64,000 nucleotides of DNA from Companilactobacillus zhachilii (GTDB lineage: Bacteria > Bacillota > Bacilli > Lactobacillales > Lactobacillaceae): positions 1,178,001-1,242,000 of the forward strand of contig NZ_CP031933.2 in NCBI RefSeq assembly GCF_003606365.2, given 5' to 3'. Shown here piece after piece: positions 22,070 through 30,691 of this stretch (its first letter is position 1; each line of letters begins with the position of its first letter). The notes beneath the pieces were generated by a model. That model ran no database searches. It saw only the letters and a program-made list of their open reading frames with translations, and was not told the DNA's origin. The position numbers and the translations under genes are program-made.

Positions 22070-22172
22070 TTTAACTAGCACCGCGAGTATTGTAATTAGA
22101 TGTGATGCTTTTGAGTTTGGAAAAGCAGCTCAAAAATATCATTAAAAATATTTGTAAATTCATGGGAATGGA

Positions 22173-22841
22173 ATGAAAAACATGAAGAAATTCTTTTCGA
22201 TTTTTGGAACCATCCTTTTACTTCTCATTGCTCTGGCTTTGATTTTTAATCAGCCGATTAAAGAATATGCTGTTAAAAGAATTTCTAATGAAAATTTAAC
22301 TAGTTTAACAGCCAAAAAGGCTAAAGAAAATGCTAAGAAAAAAGGTCAGTTTGATTTTAACAAGGTAAAACCTATTTCTGCTACCCAAGTTGCCAAAGCG
22401 TCTGTTAATAATGATGCGGCAGTAATTGGTAAAATGGCGGTTCCTTCAGTTAATTTACGTTTGCCTATTGTGGTCGGTTTAAGTGACAATGCTTTATCGA
22501 CCGGTGGTGGAACGATGAAGGAAAATGAGAAAATGGGTAAATCTAATTATGCTTTGGCTGGTCATTATATGACTAATAAAGGAGCCTTGTTTTCACCATT
22601 GGAAGATGCTCAAATTGGCGATTTAGCTTATATTACCGATATGAAGCGAGTTTATACGTATAAAATTTATTTCAAAAAAATTGTACCGCCAACAGCCGTT
22701 TATTTATTAGATGATGTGAAAAATCAAAGTATCCTAACTTTGATTACCTGTGCTGATGGAGGAACCAATCGTTGGGCATTACAGGGTTCGTTGGTAAGTA
22801 GCCAACCAGCCAATAAAGGTACTTTAGCAGTCTTTTCTTAA
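22173..22841 (+). CDS. srtA: Class A sortase
   Basis: Membrane transpeptidase that anchors LPXTG proteins to the cell wall. 222 residues. N-terminal signal-anchor (FFSIFGTILLLLIALALIFN, residues about 6-26), then an extracytoplasmic sortase fold. The catalytic His is in LAGHYM near 131, Cys in LTLITCADGG near 193, and Arg in GTNRWAL near 200. The ATG at 22173 has a weak ribosome site (GGGAATGGA). Transcribed alone, with recJ about 120 bp downstream. Confidence 0.93.
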   Translation: MKNMKKFFSIFGTILLLLIALALIFNQPIKEYAVKRISNENLTSLTAKKAKENAKKKGQFDFNKVKPISATQVAKASVNNDAAVIGKMAVPSVNLRLPIVVGLSDNALSTGGGTMKENEKMGKSNYALAGHYMTNKGALFSPLEDAQIGDLAYITDMKRVYTYKIYFKKIVPPTAVYLLDDVKNQSILTLITCADGGTNRWALQGSLVSSQPANKGTLAVFS

Positions 22842-22961
22842 CGATTCCTTAAAAGAGTTTTGGAACGTCTCGTTTACTAATTAAGTTGTAAATGATATTT
22901 CAAGGCTTTTTTTTTCGGTTTGAAAATTGCTATAATTAACTAATTGTTAGTAGGTGATGGA

Positions 22962-25271
22962 TTGACATTAATAAATTGGGAAAAGCGTAAGAATCCCACA
23001 AAAGAAGAAATAACTAAATTTGCGACCGATAGAAATCTTGACAGTTTAGTAGCTGAATTATTATTGGAACGTGATATTACCGATCCATTAAAAATTCAAA
23101 CCTTTTTGCATAGTGATGCGACGGAACTACAAGATCCTTTTGGTTTGCATGATATGGACAAAGCCCTAGATTTGATTGACCAAGCGGTTGAATCAGGTGC
23201 TAAAATTGCGATTTATGGTGATTATGATGCTGATGGAGTGACAAGTACTTCGATTATGAAGTTAACGTTACAAAAATTAGGCAATAAGCCCATTTTTTAC
23301 ATTCCGGACCGTTTTAAAGATGGTTATGGCCCTAATTTAGACCGTTATAAATTTTTGGCTGACCAAGGAATCGATTTGTTAATTACCGTTGATAATGGCG
23401 TCAGTGGTAAGGAACAAATTAAATATATGAAAGATCGTGGTATCAAAGTTATCGTAACAGATCACCATGATTTGCCAGAGGAATTACCAGAAGCGGATGC
23501 AATCGTACATCCAACTATTCCCGGTTCAGAATATGTTTGTCCTTATTTATCAGGTGCTGGGGTAGCATTTAAGATTGCTGATGCTTTATTAGGCGAAGAA
23601 GCCATGGATCTGATTGATTTAGCTGCCATTGGGACTGTAGCCGATTCAGTAGCTTTAAAAGGTGAAAATCGGGTTATTGTCACTGAAGGACTTAAGCAGA
23701 TGAAGCAGAACCATCATGTTGGTTTATCGGCATTGCTTAAGAAATGTAAAGTTAAATTGGCTGATATTAATGAAGAAGATATAGGTTTTAAAATTGCTCC
23801 ACGAATCAATGCCCTAGGACGTTTGGAAAATGCTTCCTCAGGGGTTGAATTGTTGACGACCGGTGATGAATCCTTTGCTAAAGAAATTGTTGACGAGACT
23901 GAAGATATCAATTCTAAGCGTCAAGAATTAGTTCAGACGGCCTTTGATGATGCCCAAAGTCAAGTAGCTGCCCAAAAAGATAATGGTGTGTTAGTTTTGA
24001 AGGGCAACGGTTGGCATCAAGGTGTGCTGGGAATCGTAGCTAGTCGCGTTATGGACCAAGAAAACAAGCCCGTTTTGGCAACGCAATTTGATGAAAATAG
24101 TGGCGTGATGAAGGGATCAGGTCGAAGTCCAGAAGGTTTCAACCTCTTTGTCGCTTTAAACAAGCATAAAGACCTCTTTACAGCCTTTGGTGGGCATGCT
24201 CAAGCGTGTGGATTTTCTATCGAGGAAGAACAACTTGATAAACTGACAGAACTCTTGCAAACAGAACCTGCCGAGCAAGAGTTTGACCCACAGGCACCGG
24301 TTGTAAAAAATTACGATTTGAATTTAACAATTGCTGATTTAAATCTTGATTTAATTAAGAAAATCAATCAGTTGGCACCGTTTGGAATGGGGAATCCCAA
24401 GCCAGTTATTAAGTTGAAAAATGTCTCGTTAACACAATCTAAAGCGATTGGTAAAGATGGCAGTCATTTGAAGACGATGGTGGCTGACAGTAACCGTCAA
24501 GTTGCTGCTATTGGTTTTGGGATGTTTGCTAAGGAACAGTCCACTGATACCGATATTTGCGATGTTTATGGTGAGATTGGTATTAACGAATGGGCTGGTC
24601 GTAAGAATTTGCAACTAATGTTAGATGATTTTCAAGTTTCACCAGAAGCTCAAACAATTGCTGATTTGAAAGAAGTTTATCTTGATTATCGAAATAAACG
24701 ACTTTCAACAGCTATTTTGAATCATTTTGATAGTATTGTTTTCTTCAATGAAGTCTATTATGAAGCCGCTAAGAGATCCGATGTTAAAGCTAAGTTGATT
24801 CGATATGACGAAGAGTGCGATGGTAAAAATATTTTGATCTATGATCGACCACATAATATTGAATTATTCAAAAATTTTATTAAAGAAAATAAAACACAAC
24901 ATACAGCGTTATTTTTCCATACAGATTTGACAGCACGTTATTTAAAACCTGATATGGCAAAGATGAAAACGCTTTTGAAATATTTGTATAGTCATCAAAA
25001 TATTACTGCCGATGGTATGGATTTGGTTGCTCAATATTTGAATTTACAAAAAACTGATGTAGATTTTTATTTAAAAGTGTTTTTTGAGTTAAATTTTGTT
25101 AAAATAGTAAATGGCTTTGTTGAAAAAGCTGATGCTTCACAACAACGCGAATTGATTGAATCTCCGACATATTTAAAGAGATTACAACGCAATGATGTGG
25201 AAAAAATATTAATTGAATCCAACTTTGACGATCTCTTATCTTGGATGAGTGATTACGATTGCCATTGTTAG
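22962..25271 (+). CDS. recJ: Single-stranded-DNA-specific exonuclease RecJ
   Basis: 5'-3' single-strand exonuclease for recombination and mismatch/base-excision repair. About 769 residues. DHH-family motifs are [12 protein letters not shown] near 84-95, TVDNGVSG and [10 protein letters not shown] near 165. The DHHA1 motif is [11 protein letters not shown] near 412. The C-terminal extension (about 560-769), common in Lactobacillales RecJ, is present. The start TTG 22962 follows TAGGTGATGG; an earlier in-frame TTG at 22944 has no ribosome site. TATAAT at 22931-22936 is a possible -10. It overlaps the upstream frame of apt but not its chosen start. Confidence 0.95.
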   Translation: MTLINWEKRKNPTKEEITKFATDRNLDSLVAELLLERDITDPLKIQTFLHSDATELQDPFGLHDMDKALDLIDQAVESGAKIAIYGDYDADGVTSTSIMKLTLQKLGNKPIFYIPDRFKDGYGPNLDRYKFLADQGIDLLITVDNGVSGKEQIKYMKDRGIKVIVTDHHDLPEELPEADAIVHPTIPGSEYVCPYLSGAGVAFKIADALLGEEAMDLIDLAAIGTVADSVALKGENRVIVTEGLKQMKQNHHVGLSALLKKCKVKLADINEEDIGFKIAPRINALGRLENASSGVELLTTGDESFAKEIVDETEDINSKRQELVQTAFDDAQSQVAAQKDNGVLVLKGNGWHQGVLGIVASRVMDQENKPVLATQFDENSGVMKGSGRSPEGFNLFVALNKHKDLFTAFGGHAQACGFSIEEEQLDKLTELLQTEPAEQEFDPQAPVVKNYDLNLTIADLNLDLIKKINQLAPFGMGNPKPVIKLKNVSLTQSKAIGKDGSHLKTMVADSNRQVAAIGFGMFAKEQSTDTDICDVYGEIGINEWAGRKNLQLMLDDFQVSPEAQTIADLKEVYLDYRNKRLSTAILNHFDSIVFFNEVYYEAAKRSDVKAKLIRYDEECDGKNILIYDRPHNIELFKNFIKENKTQHTALFFHTDLTARYLKPDMAKMKTLLKYLYSHQNITADGMDLVAQYLNLQKTDVDFYLKVFFELNFVKIVNGFVEKADASQQRELIESPTYLKRLQRNDVEKILIESNFDDLLSWMSDYDCHC

Positions 25272-25293
25272 GTTGAATGGGGAATTTAAAAAA

Positions 25294-25812
25294 ATGGATA
25301 TTGATTTTAAGAAATATGTTGCTAATGTTCAAGATTTTCCAGAACCTGGTGTACTATTTCGAGATATTTCACCATTGATGGCTGATGGTAAAGCGTACGC
25401 TGCAGCAACCGATAAGATTGTTGAATATGCTAAGAGCCGTGGTGCAGAAATGATTGCCGGACCAGAAGCACGTGGTTTCATCGTGGGATGCCCAGTTGCA
25501 TACAAGATGGGCGTTGGTTTTGCACCAGCTCGTAAGAAGGGGAAGTTACCTCGTGAAACTGTTTCAGTTTCATATGACCTTGAATATGGTCAGGCATCAC
25601 TATACATGCAAAAAGATGCAATCAAACCAGGTCAAAAGGTACTAGTCGTTGACGATTTGATGGCCACTGGTGGTACTTTAGCTGCCACAATCAAGTTAAT
25701 TGAAAAATTGGGTGGAATCGTTGTTGGGACTGCCTTCTTGATCGAATTAACTGATTTGCACGGTCGTGATAAAATTAAAGGGTATGATATGTTTACTCTT
25801 ATGCAATATTAA
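25294..25812 (+). CDS. apt: Adenine phosphoribosyltransferase
   Basis: Purine salvage: adenine plus PRPP to AMP. 172 residues. Visible motifs are [32 protein letters not shown] and the PRPP-binding loop [15 protein letters not shown] near 116-130. The start is ATG 25294 (MDIDFKKYV). The ORF from 25249 overlaps recJ and lacks support. The recJ-apt order is common in Lactobacillales. Lies 22 bases after recJ and is probably co-transcribed. Confidence 0.96.
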   Translation: MDIDFKKYVANVQDFPEPGVLFRDISPLMADGKAYAAATDKIVEYAKSRGAEMIAGPEARGFIVGCPVAYKMGVGFAPARKKGKLPRETVSVSYDLEYGQASLYMQKDAIKPGQKVLVVDDLMATGGTLAATIKLIEKLGGIVVGTAFLIELTDLHGRDKIKGYDMFTLMQY

Positions 25813-25820
25813 TTTAAAAT

Positions 25821-25850
25821 AAGGTCTGTGGTATTATTATTACAGACCTT
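25821..25850 (+). terminator. Hairpin after apt
   Basis: AAGGTCTGT...ACAGACCTT is a 9-bp perfect stem around GGTATTATTATT. The plus strand has only two T after it, while the minus strand has a longer T-rich tail. It separates apt from the tRNA gene. Confidence 0.5.
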
Positions 25851-25856
25851 AACCAT

Positions 25857-25946
25857 GGAGAGTTGGCAGAGTGGTAATGCATCGGACTCGAAATCCGACG
25901 AACCTGTTTTATAGCAGGCGCGCAGGTTCAAATCCTGTACTCTCCT
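25857..25946 (+). tRNA. tRNA-Ser (anticodon CGA)
   Basis: 90-nt class II tRNA. The acceptor GGAGAGT pairs with ACTCTCC, the anticodon stem is TCGGA/TCCGA with loop CTCGAAA, and there is a long variable arm (CCTG...CAGG region). The T arm is GCAGG TTCAAAT CCTGT. It decodes UCG. The prophage begins immediately downstream, so its 3' end is the likely attachment site. Confidence 0.96.
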
Positions 25947-25985
25947 TATTTAGAATAAAAGAGAACGTAAGTTCTTATAAAAATC

Positions 25986-26021
25986 AAGAGGAACGCTGTT
26001 AAATCAGCGTTCCTCTTTTTT
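25986..26021 (+). terminator. Intrinsic terminator after tRNA-Ser
   Basis: AAGAGGAACGCTG pairs perfectly with CAGCGTTCCTCTT around TTAAAT, followed by TTTT. It is probably the tRNA terminator or part of the left prophage junction. Confidence 0.85.
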
Positions 26022-26055
26022 GTTTTCCAGAGAATGTAATAGAATTTAAAAGTGC

Positions 26056-26134
26056 TTTGCGCATTTCTTTGCGCATGCGCAGAATATTGCTATTTTTACC
26101 ATGTATACCAATTTTTCTAAAAGGGCATTGCGCA
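26056..26134 (+). repeat. Cluster of TTGCGCA motifs between tRNA-Ser and integrase
   Basis: TTGCGCA occurs at 26057, 26069 and 26128. An inverted copy overlaps the second site, giving GCGCATGCGC. The cluster overlaps no gene and lies where arm-type integrase or excisionase sites would be expected beside attL. This function is inferred. Confidence 0.5.
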
Positions 26135-26176
26135 GACGATATTTTTCCTAAACTCATTTTGAGCAAAACAACTACG

Positions 26177-27337
26177 CTAATCATTGTCATCACTAGGTTT
26201 GTGTTCATTTGTTATGTTATCAAATATATCTTTTAATTCTATATTTTGCTGAAGGGATGTCTTGTCAAACAAATGGGTATAGTATTTCAAAGTTGTTTTT
26301 AGATCCTTATGTCCAGCATGTTTTGAGACAAATTTAGGATTCATACCCGTATCCATCAAATATGAAATGTGGGTGTGACGAATATCATGAAAGCTAACAA
26401 TCTTTTTTGAATTTATAAGATTAAGTAGATCTTTAAGAGAATCATTAACTGTCTTAGATTGTACTAATGTTCTGTACTTAGTTCTAAAAACAAAGTCAGG
26501 GTCGTTTATATAATCAATTGACTTGAAATATAGTTGTTGCTCATATTTATAATTTCTAAGAACTTCTAAGCACTCATCAGATATAGTTAATGTTCTTACA
26601 CTAGAAGGAGTTTTTGTCTTTTGCAGTTCAGTCTCATCACGCCTGTAAGCTTTATTAACTAATATCGTAGAGTTATCAAAATTAATTTTATCCCAAGTAA
26701 GGGCTGTAACTTCTTCATATCTCATACCTGTTTGAGTCGCAAGGTAGATCATTGTTGAAGAAACGTTTGAGAACCCTGATTTTGCTTTTGATATTTTGAT
26801 TAAGTTTACGTAATCAGCTGGTTCCAGAAATTTGTCATCTTCTTTTTTTGATTCTCTTCCAGCGATTAGATCAACATTTTTTGTAAAATCCCTATGGATA
26901 ATGCCTTCTTCAATAGCATCTACTACCATTTGATGTATGAACGATTGATATTTTTGCATTGTGACAAGAGTGCGCTTTTTTCCAAATTCATTCATAAAAA
27001 GTTGATACTCTTTTCTAGTCACGTCCTTAAGTTTTTCATCAGGGAAGTGTTTTTCAATAACTTTTTTGGTGAAATAATAACGATTAACAGTGGACTTCGA
27101 ACGTCCTTCTAATTTGTACGTTTCAATCCATTCCTTAAAGTATTCAGAGAATGAAACGTCCTTCTTTGAAAGATTAACGTTATTAGACTTGTCCATCTCT
27201 AATTTTCTGGCAGCTTCCTCACAGTCGGCTTTTCTTATGTATCCGCCGTGAGTTTTATTTCTGTATTTACCAGTTATTGGGTCCTTATATGAAACGCGAT
27301 ATTCCCATTTACCACTACGTTTATGGATTGTAGCCAT
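26177..27337 (-). CDS. int: Phage tyrosine integrase
   Basis: Site-specific recombinase for integration and excision. 386 residues. Arm-binding N-terminal domain (MATIHKRSGKWEYRVSY, AP2-like strands), SAM-like core-binding domain around 65-165, then the catalytic domain. Its residues are Arg in TQTGMRYEEVTAL, HxxR in FHDIRHTHISYL, a second His in KHAGHKDLKTT and Tyr in KYYTHLF. Start ATG 27337 follows AAGGA at 10 bases. The upstream TTG 27346 is too close to it. Points towards the tRNA-Ser, as usual for an integrase adjoining attL. Confidence 0.96.
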   Translation of the reverse strand: MATIHKRSGKWEYRVSYKDPITGKYRNKTHGGYIRKADCEEAARKLEMDKSNNVNLSKKDVSFSEYFKEWIETYKLEGRSKSTVNRYYFTKKVIEKHFPDEKLKDVTRKEYQLFMNEFGKKRTLVTMQKYQSFIHQMVVDAIEEGIIHRDFTKNVDLIAGRESKKEDDKFLEPADYVNLIKISKAKSGFSNVSSTMIYLATQTGMRYEEVTALTWDKINFDNSTILVNKAYRRDETELQKTKTPSSVRTLTISDECLEVLRNYKYEQQLYFKSIDYINDPDFVFRTKYRTLVQSKTVNDSLKDLLNLINSKKIVSFHDIRHTHISYLMDTGMNPKFVSKHAGHKDLKTTLKYYTHLFDKTSLQQNIELKDIFDNITNEHKPSDDND

Positions 27338-27491
27338 ATTGACCAAATCCTTTCTAAAGTAAATTTTTAATTCGATTTTTATTGATACTCATTAGTTTTA
27401 ATTTAAATAAATTGACGGTTAGGAGAGATACGTCAATTTATAGGGGCACGTATGTTCTTTTGACGCTAAAAATAAAAAGCCGATGAAGGCT

Positions 27492-27833
27492 TTATTTAGT
27501 AAGTATTGCGATTAGTAATCCGGTAAACACAGCACCGAAAATTCCTAAAATCCAATATAATAATTTATTGCTAGATTCAACTTGATTTTTTACACTAACA
27601 ATCTTTTCTTCAATTACATCAGACCTGTGATCAATTTTTTCAGATAATAATTCTTGAGTATGTTTAAGTTCTTCTTTAGTAGCATATTTATCCATATTTG
27701 AACTACCTCCGTTACCATTGTGATTATTTGAATTGCCATTACTGCTTTTTTCAATTGTACCACCGTCGAAGGAGTCCATGTTATTAGGAGGAATATTTTT
27801 GTAATTATCTAATTGAATTATTTTAACGTCCAT
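27492..27833 (-). CDS. Small protein with coiled coil and C-terminal membrane segment
   Basis: 113 residues from the ATG after GAGGATTCCA. Residues 20-45 are Asn/Gly/Ser-rich. A helical coiled-coil region follows (KEELKHTQELLSEKIDHRSDVIEEKIVSV), then one transmembrane helix (LLYWILGIFGAVFTGLLIAILTK) at the C-terminus. The layout resembles XhlA-like membrane-associated phage proteins, but its place in the lysogeny module suggests a function expressed from the prophage, such as exclusion. It overlaps the next minus-strand gene by 11 bases, so the two are coupled. Not recognised further. Confidence 0.7.
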   Translation of the reverse strand: MDVKIIQLDNYKNIPPNNMDSFDGGTIEKSSNGNSNNHNGNGGSSNMDKYATKEELKHTQELLSEKIDHRSDVIEEKIVSVKNQVESSNKLLYWILGIFGAVFTGLLIAILTK

Positions 27834-28320
27834 TGGAATCCTCGTGTAGATATGAAGTAGGGACAACAGTAGTATAAATATATTCTTTTGAGATTGATCC
27901 GTCTCTTAATGATTCTCTATTTATAACAACATTAACTCCCAGAAGATTATAATTTGTGCCGTTAAAGGGAGATATCAATTCAAATGTGTGGTCTAATCTG
28001 AAAACACTATAATCAGAATTCAGCTTTTTATTTTCTGTATGTATTAACTCATTAACATTAGCTTTAATACCAGCAGCCGGCTTTAAATTCATACCATTAT
28101 TAGATGGTGTATCTGACCTATCATTCATTGCGTACAAATTGAAATCAAGCGATTGGATTGTATTAGTTCCATAAGGTATATATGTGTCGACTTTTAAATT
28201 AATTTTTATCTTTGCACTTGAATCAACGTCATCGTATATTTTTCCTTGTAATAATTTAATATTGAATTTTACTACACTTGGTTCCTCATAGACAGCGTAT
28301 TTATCAAACGGATTGTTCAT
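27823..28320 (-). CDS. Hypothetical lysogeny-module protein
   Basis: 165 residues from ATG 28320, preceded by GGAGGTAACAATT. A soluble, strand-rich sequence without signal or membrane segment: FNIKLLQGKIYDDVDSSAKI, VDTYIPYGTNTIQSLDF, HTFELISPFNGTNYNLLGV. It is not recognised. It sits between a single-pass membrane protein and a second membrane protein, all on the lysogenic strand, so it may be expressed from the prophage. Confidence 0.7.
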   Translation of the reverse strand: MNNPFDKYAVYEEPSVVKFNIKLLQGKIYDDVDSSAKIKINLKVDTYIPYGTNTIQSLDFNLYAMNDRSDTPSNNGMNLKPAAGIKANVNELIHTENKKLNSDYSVFRLDHTFELISPFNGTNYNLLGVNVVINRESLRDGSISKEYIYTTVVPTSYLHEDSNGR

Positions 28321-28414
28321 AATTGTTACCTCCATGTATGGCTTTTTATATACCCAAAATTTGTTTCTTTTTGGAACTGTCTAAAATAAAAAGCCGTTTC
28401 CGGCTAATTATTAG

Positions 28415-29035
28415 TTATTCACCGTCATATTTAAAAGAACCAAATAAAGACGTGTGAGCAAGCCTATTACCAGTGCTATCTTCTATAGTTATGTATTTAC
28501 TTGCATCGCCTACAGAGTTATCTCCGGGCATATAGCTGCTAGACATCTTAATTCCTAAATCCCATGCACTTTTACATACACTCTTTAGTTCATTGCTTGA
28601 AAGTGATAAAGCGTCGTCAGAAAGAACCAAGACAGTATTTCCACTGTCATTGTCTACATATGCGTTAGTCAGAGCACCATTGGATTGATCAGGAAGAGTA
28701 GTAAGGGCATTTTTATAATCGTCAAAGTTTTTTTGATCATTCGCTTTTTTAGTCGCCTTAACCTTTGCGTCTTCGTTATCCTTAGATTTTGGTTTTGAAG
28801 AAGTTGCATTTGCCGTAGGTTTAGACTTTTCTTTTTTCTTTGTTGCAACTTTTTCAGTTTTATTCTTGGACGATTTATTTGAATTAGAATCATCTTTATC
28901 AGCAGATATTCCAATTGAAATAAGTAAACAAAAAATTGTTAAAAATACAAAAAGAGAACCCCATCCTTTTCTCTTGTTTTTAAACAGGTAGTAAACCATA
29001 AAACCCATAAAAATGGTAATAAGCCACATAATCAT
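28415..29035 (-). CDS. Membrane-anchored lysogeny-module protein, possible superinfection exclusion
   Basis: 206 residues. Two hydrophobic segments at the N-terminus (about 2-16 and 26-45: WGSLFVFLTIFCLLISIGIS). A Lys/Ser/Thr-rich spacer covers about 48-100 (KTEKVATKKKEKSKPTANA). An alpha/beta C-terminal domain follows (about 105-206: DYKNALTTLPDQSNGALT, GNTVLVLSDDALSLSSNEL). The domain would be displayed outside or inside depending on topology. Similar membrane-plus-globular proteins are common next to phage repressors in lactic acid bacteria. The exclusion role is inference. Confidence 0.7.
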   Translation of the reverse strand: MIMWLITIFMGFMVYYLFKNKRKGWGSLFVFLTIFCLLISIGISADKDDSNSNKSSKNKTEKVATKKKEKSKPTANATSSKPKSKDNEDAKVKATKKANDQKNFDDYKNALTTLPDQSNGALTNAYVDNDSGNTVLVLSDDALSLSSNELKSVCKSAWDLGIKMSSSYMPGDNSVGDASKYITIEDSTGNRLAHTSLFGSFKYDGE

Positions 29036-29087
29036 AATAAAGCCCCCTAAAATTCAGCTTTTAATGTCATCAGTTTTTGGACAATTT

Positions 29088-29510
29088 TTAATCTCCGATA
29101 TCAGGAGAGCCATATTTATATCTTAAATCCTGATAAGTTTCAGGTAAATGACCGTTTTCTTCTATATATAAGTTTGTGACAACTGACATAGCAAATGCAT
29201 CAGCTTCACGCTCAGTCTTTCGCTTATGAACGTCATTCGATACATAGTAAGCAGACAAGCCCTCATGCTCTAAAACGTGTCCAATTTCATGAGCCAAAAC
29301 GAAATACCTTTGATTTGAATATTTAATACTTTTAGCAAGAACCAAGAAGGGGGCACGGAACATATAATTTGTTTTAGCTAGCGGTTTTGGACCAATATTC
29401 TTCCAATATATATCAAGATTGAGCTTTTCAGCCCAAATAAATGGATCAAATGTGTTATATCTTTTACCGATATTAAAGACAAGTTTATTTAATTCTTTAG
29501 TGCTTGTCAT
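29088..29510 (-). CDS. ImmA/IrrE family metallopeptidase
   Basis: 140 residues. The zinc-binding motif is HEIGH in VLAHEIGHVLEHEG near 75, and the third ligand is the Glu/Asp in READAFAMSVV near 112. In ICEBs1 the homologous ImmA cleaves the ImmR repressor to induce the element. Here the gene directly follows and overlaps the repressor gene by 14 bases on the same strand. A role in prophage induction by repressor cleavage is likely by family and context. Confidence 0.92.
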   Translation of the reverse strand: MTSTKELNKLVFNIGKRYNTFDPFIWAEKLNLDIYWKNIGPKPLAKTNYMFRAPFLVLAKSIKYSNQRYFVLAHEIGHVLEHEGLSAYYVSNDVHKRKTEREADAFAMSVVTNLYIEENGHLPETYQDLRYKYGSPDIGD

Positions 29511-29895
29511 TTCCGTCTCTTCCTTCTCGCTTTTTAATTTTCTTTAATCGTTCCCAAAAGATTTGAGTTAGGGCAATTTTTACTCTTTCATTTTCTTCCT
29601 CAGTAATACCTTCACCATTAAAAGCCATTCCACCTGTTAAGTTTTGATCAAGAAAGTCTTTAAAATCAATGACATCTTTTTTTGTTGCCCAATCAGGTGT
29701 TTGATTTCTTCCATATAAGTAGTCAAGAGTCACACCGTAGTAATTAGCTATTTTTAAAGTTGCTGCTTGATCGGGCTCACGTTTTCCTTGTTCCCAAGAA
29801 GCATACGTTGTAGGAGCAACGCCTAAGTCTTTAGCGATTTCTTTTTGTGTTCTGTGTTTATTGTTACGTAAATCTTTAAGTCTATTAGAGAACAT
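29497..29895 (-). CDS. XRE-family phage repressor (CI-like)
   Basis: 132 residues from ATG 29895, preceded by GAGGTGATTTAT. N-terminal helix-turn-helix (RLKDLRNNKHRTQKEIAKDL, then APTTYASWEQGKREPD). The C-terminal half is short and helical, ending in basic residues (RLKKIKKREGRDG). It lacks the RecA-type self-cleavage domain, consistent with control by the adjacent ImmA protease. It is divergent from the Cro-like gene across the three operators at 29921-29992. Confidence 0.93.
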   Translation of the reverse strand: MFSNRLKDLRNNKHRTQKEIAKDLGVAPTTYASWEQGKREPDQAATLKIANYYGVTLDYLYGRNQTPDWATKKDVIDFKDFLDQNLTGGMAFNGEGITEEENERVKIALTQIFWERLKKIKKREGRDGNDKH

Positions 29896-29920
29896 ATAAA
29901 TCACCTCGAATAAAATATAC

Positions 29921-29992
29921 TACACAAATTGCGTATTTATATAAAAATACACAAAAAGAGTAGAAAACTATTTACAATACACAAAATGCGTA
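29921..29992. promoter_or_regulatory. Three repressor operators in the genetic switch
   Basis: 15-bp sites at 29921-29935 (TACACAAATTGCGTA), 29948-29962 (TACACAAAAAGAGTA) and 29978-29992 (TACACAAAATGCGTA). The first and third are imperfect palindromes with half-sites TACACA and TGCGTA around three bases. The middle one is degenerate. They lie between the divergent repressor and cro genes. A TATATT at 29919-29914 on the minus strand is a possible -10 for the repressor. Confidence 0.85.
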
Positions 29993-29999
29993 GTATATT
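29971..29999 (+). promoter_or_regulatory. Rightward early promoter (PR)
   Basis: TTTACA (29971-29976), a 17-bp spacer and TATATT (29994-29999). The third operator fills the spacer, so repressor binding would block it directly. Forty bases before the Cro-like start. Confidence 0.85.
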
Positions 30000-30038
30000 A
30001 TAACCATAGCAACGTGATAAGCGTAGAAAGGAGACAAG

Positions 30039-30257
30039 ATGAAACAAAGAAAATGGTTGAAATCTATCAGAGAAGATAAAAATATGACACAATCAGAATT
30101 CGCAGAGTATTTAAATATTCCGGTTACAACGTATGCCTCATGGGAACAGGGAAACAGAAATCCAAGTATTGCTAAAGCAAAAGAAGTATCAGAACAGCTG
30201 AATATTGAATGGACTATTTTTTTTGATATTCAGCTACTCAAAACGAGTACCGATTGA
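30039..30257 (+). CDS. Cro-like XRE-family regulator
   Basis: 72 residues, nearly all a helix-turn-helix domain: WLKSIREDKNMTQSEFAEYL, then VTTYASWEQGNRNPS. It is strikingly similar to the repressor HTH (TTYASWEQG is shared), so both probably read the same operators. ATG 30039 follows AAAGGAGACAAG. First gene of the rightward early transcript. Confidence 0.9.
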   Translation: MKQRKWLKSIREDKNMTQSEFAEYLNIPVTTYASWEQGNRNPSIAKAKEVSEQLNIEWTIFFDIQLLKTSTD

Positions 30258-30367
30258 TGATTTCGTTGCCGATTCATAACATTAACTACACATTAAGAGT
30301 ACAGGAAAGCTGCTAGACGTTCATATAGTTAAACGTCAAATATTTGTAGCAATTGCAGGTGAGATAT

Positions 30368-30499
30368 ATGAAAAAAAGTCAAAATAAAAAATCACTTATT
30401 GAGAAAGTGATTTCGATTGGAACTAATAAGGCTATTAAAAAAATGGATAAGGCTATTGATGATTTTGTTCATGATAAGCCTTCAAAGCAGTCAAAATAG
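30368..30499 (+). CDS. Small basic ORF, 43 residues
   Basis: Starts ATG after GCAGGTGAGATAT, a good ribosome site. Lys-rich and helical: KKSLIEKVISIGTNKAIKKM, then DKAIDDFVHDKPS. Not recognised. Its last 47 bases overlap tail-to-tail with the minus-strand ORF at 30453-30614. The stretch 30258-30367 before it shows only a GACGTT/AACGTC hairpin at 30316-30337. Confidence 0.5.
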   Translation: MKKSQNKKSLIEKVISIGTNKAIKKMDKAIDDFVHDKPSKQSK

Positions 30500-30614
30500 C
30501 TAAATTTGTATATTGAGAAAACAGTTTGAATGGTGGTTTCCAGAAGAAATTTAAATCAACCATTGATTTATCTCTTAATGCATCTAGTTCTTTTGCAATT
30601 TTACTAATATCCAT
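30453..30614 (-). CDS. Small convergent ORF, 53 residues
   Basis: Minus-strand ATG 30614 preceded by AAGGTGGTGAAATAAT, a strong ribosome site. Sequence includes MDISKIAKELDALRDKSMV and an aromatic segment NFFWKPPFKLFSQYTNLAIL. It is the only minus-strand ORF in the early region. Not recognised. Its 3' end overlaps the plus-strand ORF at 30368-30499, so the two transcripts would be complementary. Confidence 0.5.
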   Translation of the reverse strand: MDISKIAKELDALRDKSMVDLNFFWKPPFKLFSQYTNLAILTALKAYHEQNHQ

Positions 30615-30691
30615 ATTATTTCACCACCTTTCTAGTCAAATTATAGACGTTTTGTATTGATACGAAAGGTATGCAAAGGAGGTGATAAGAA

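Noticed and set aside
25999..26208. Minus-strand 69-residue ORF after the integrase
   Set aside because: Overlaps the integrase end and the tRNA terminator hairpin; no ribosome site or family features.
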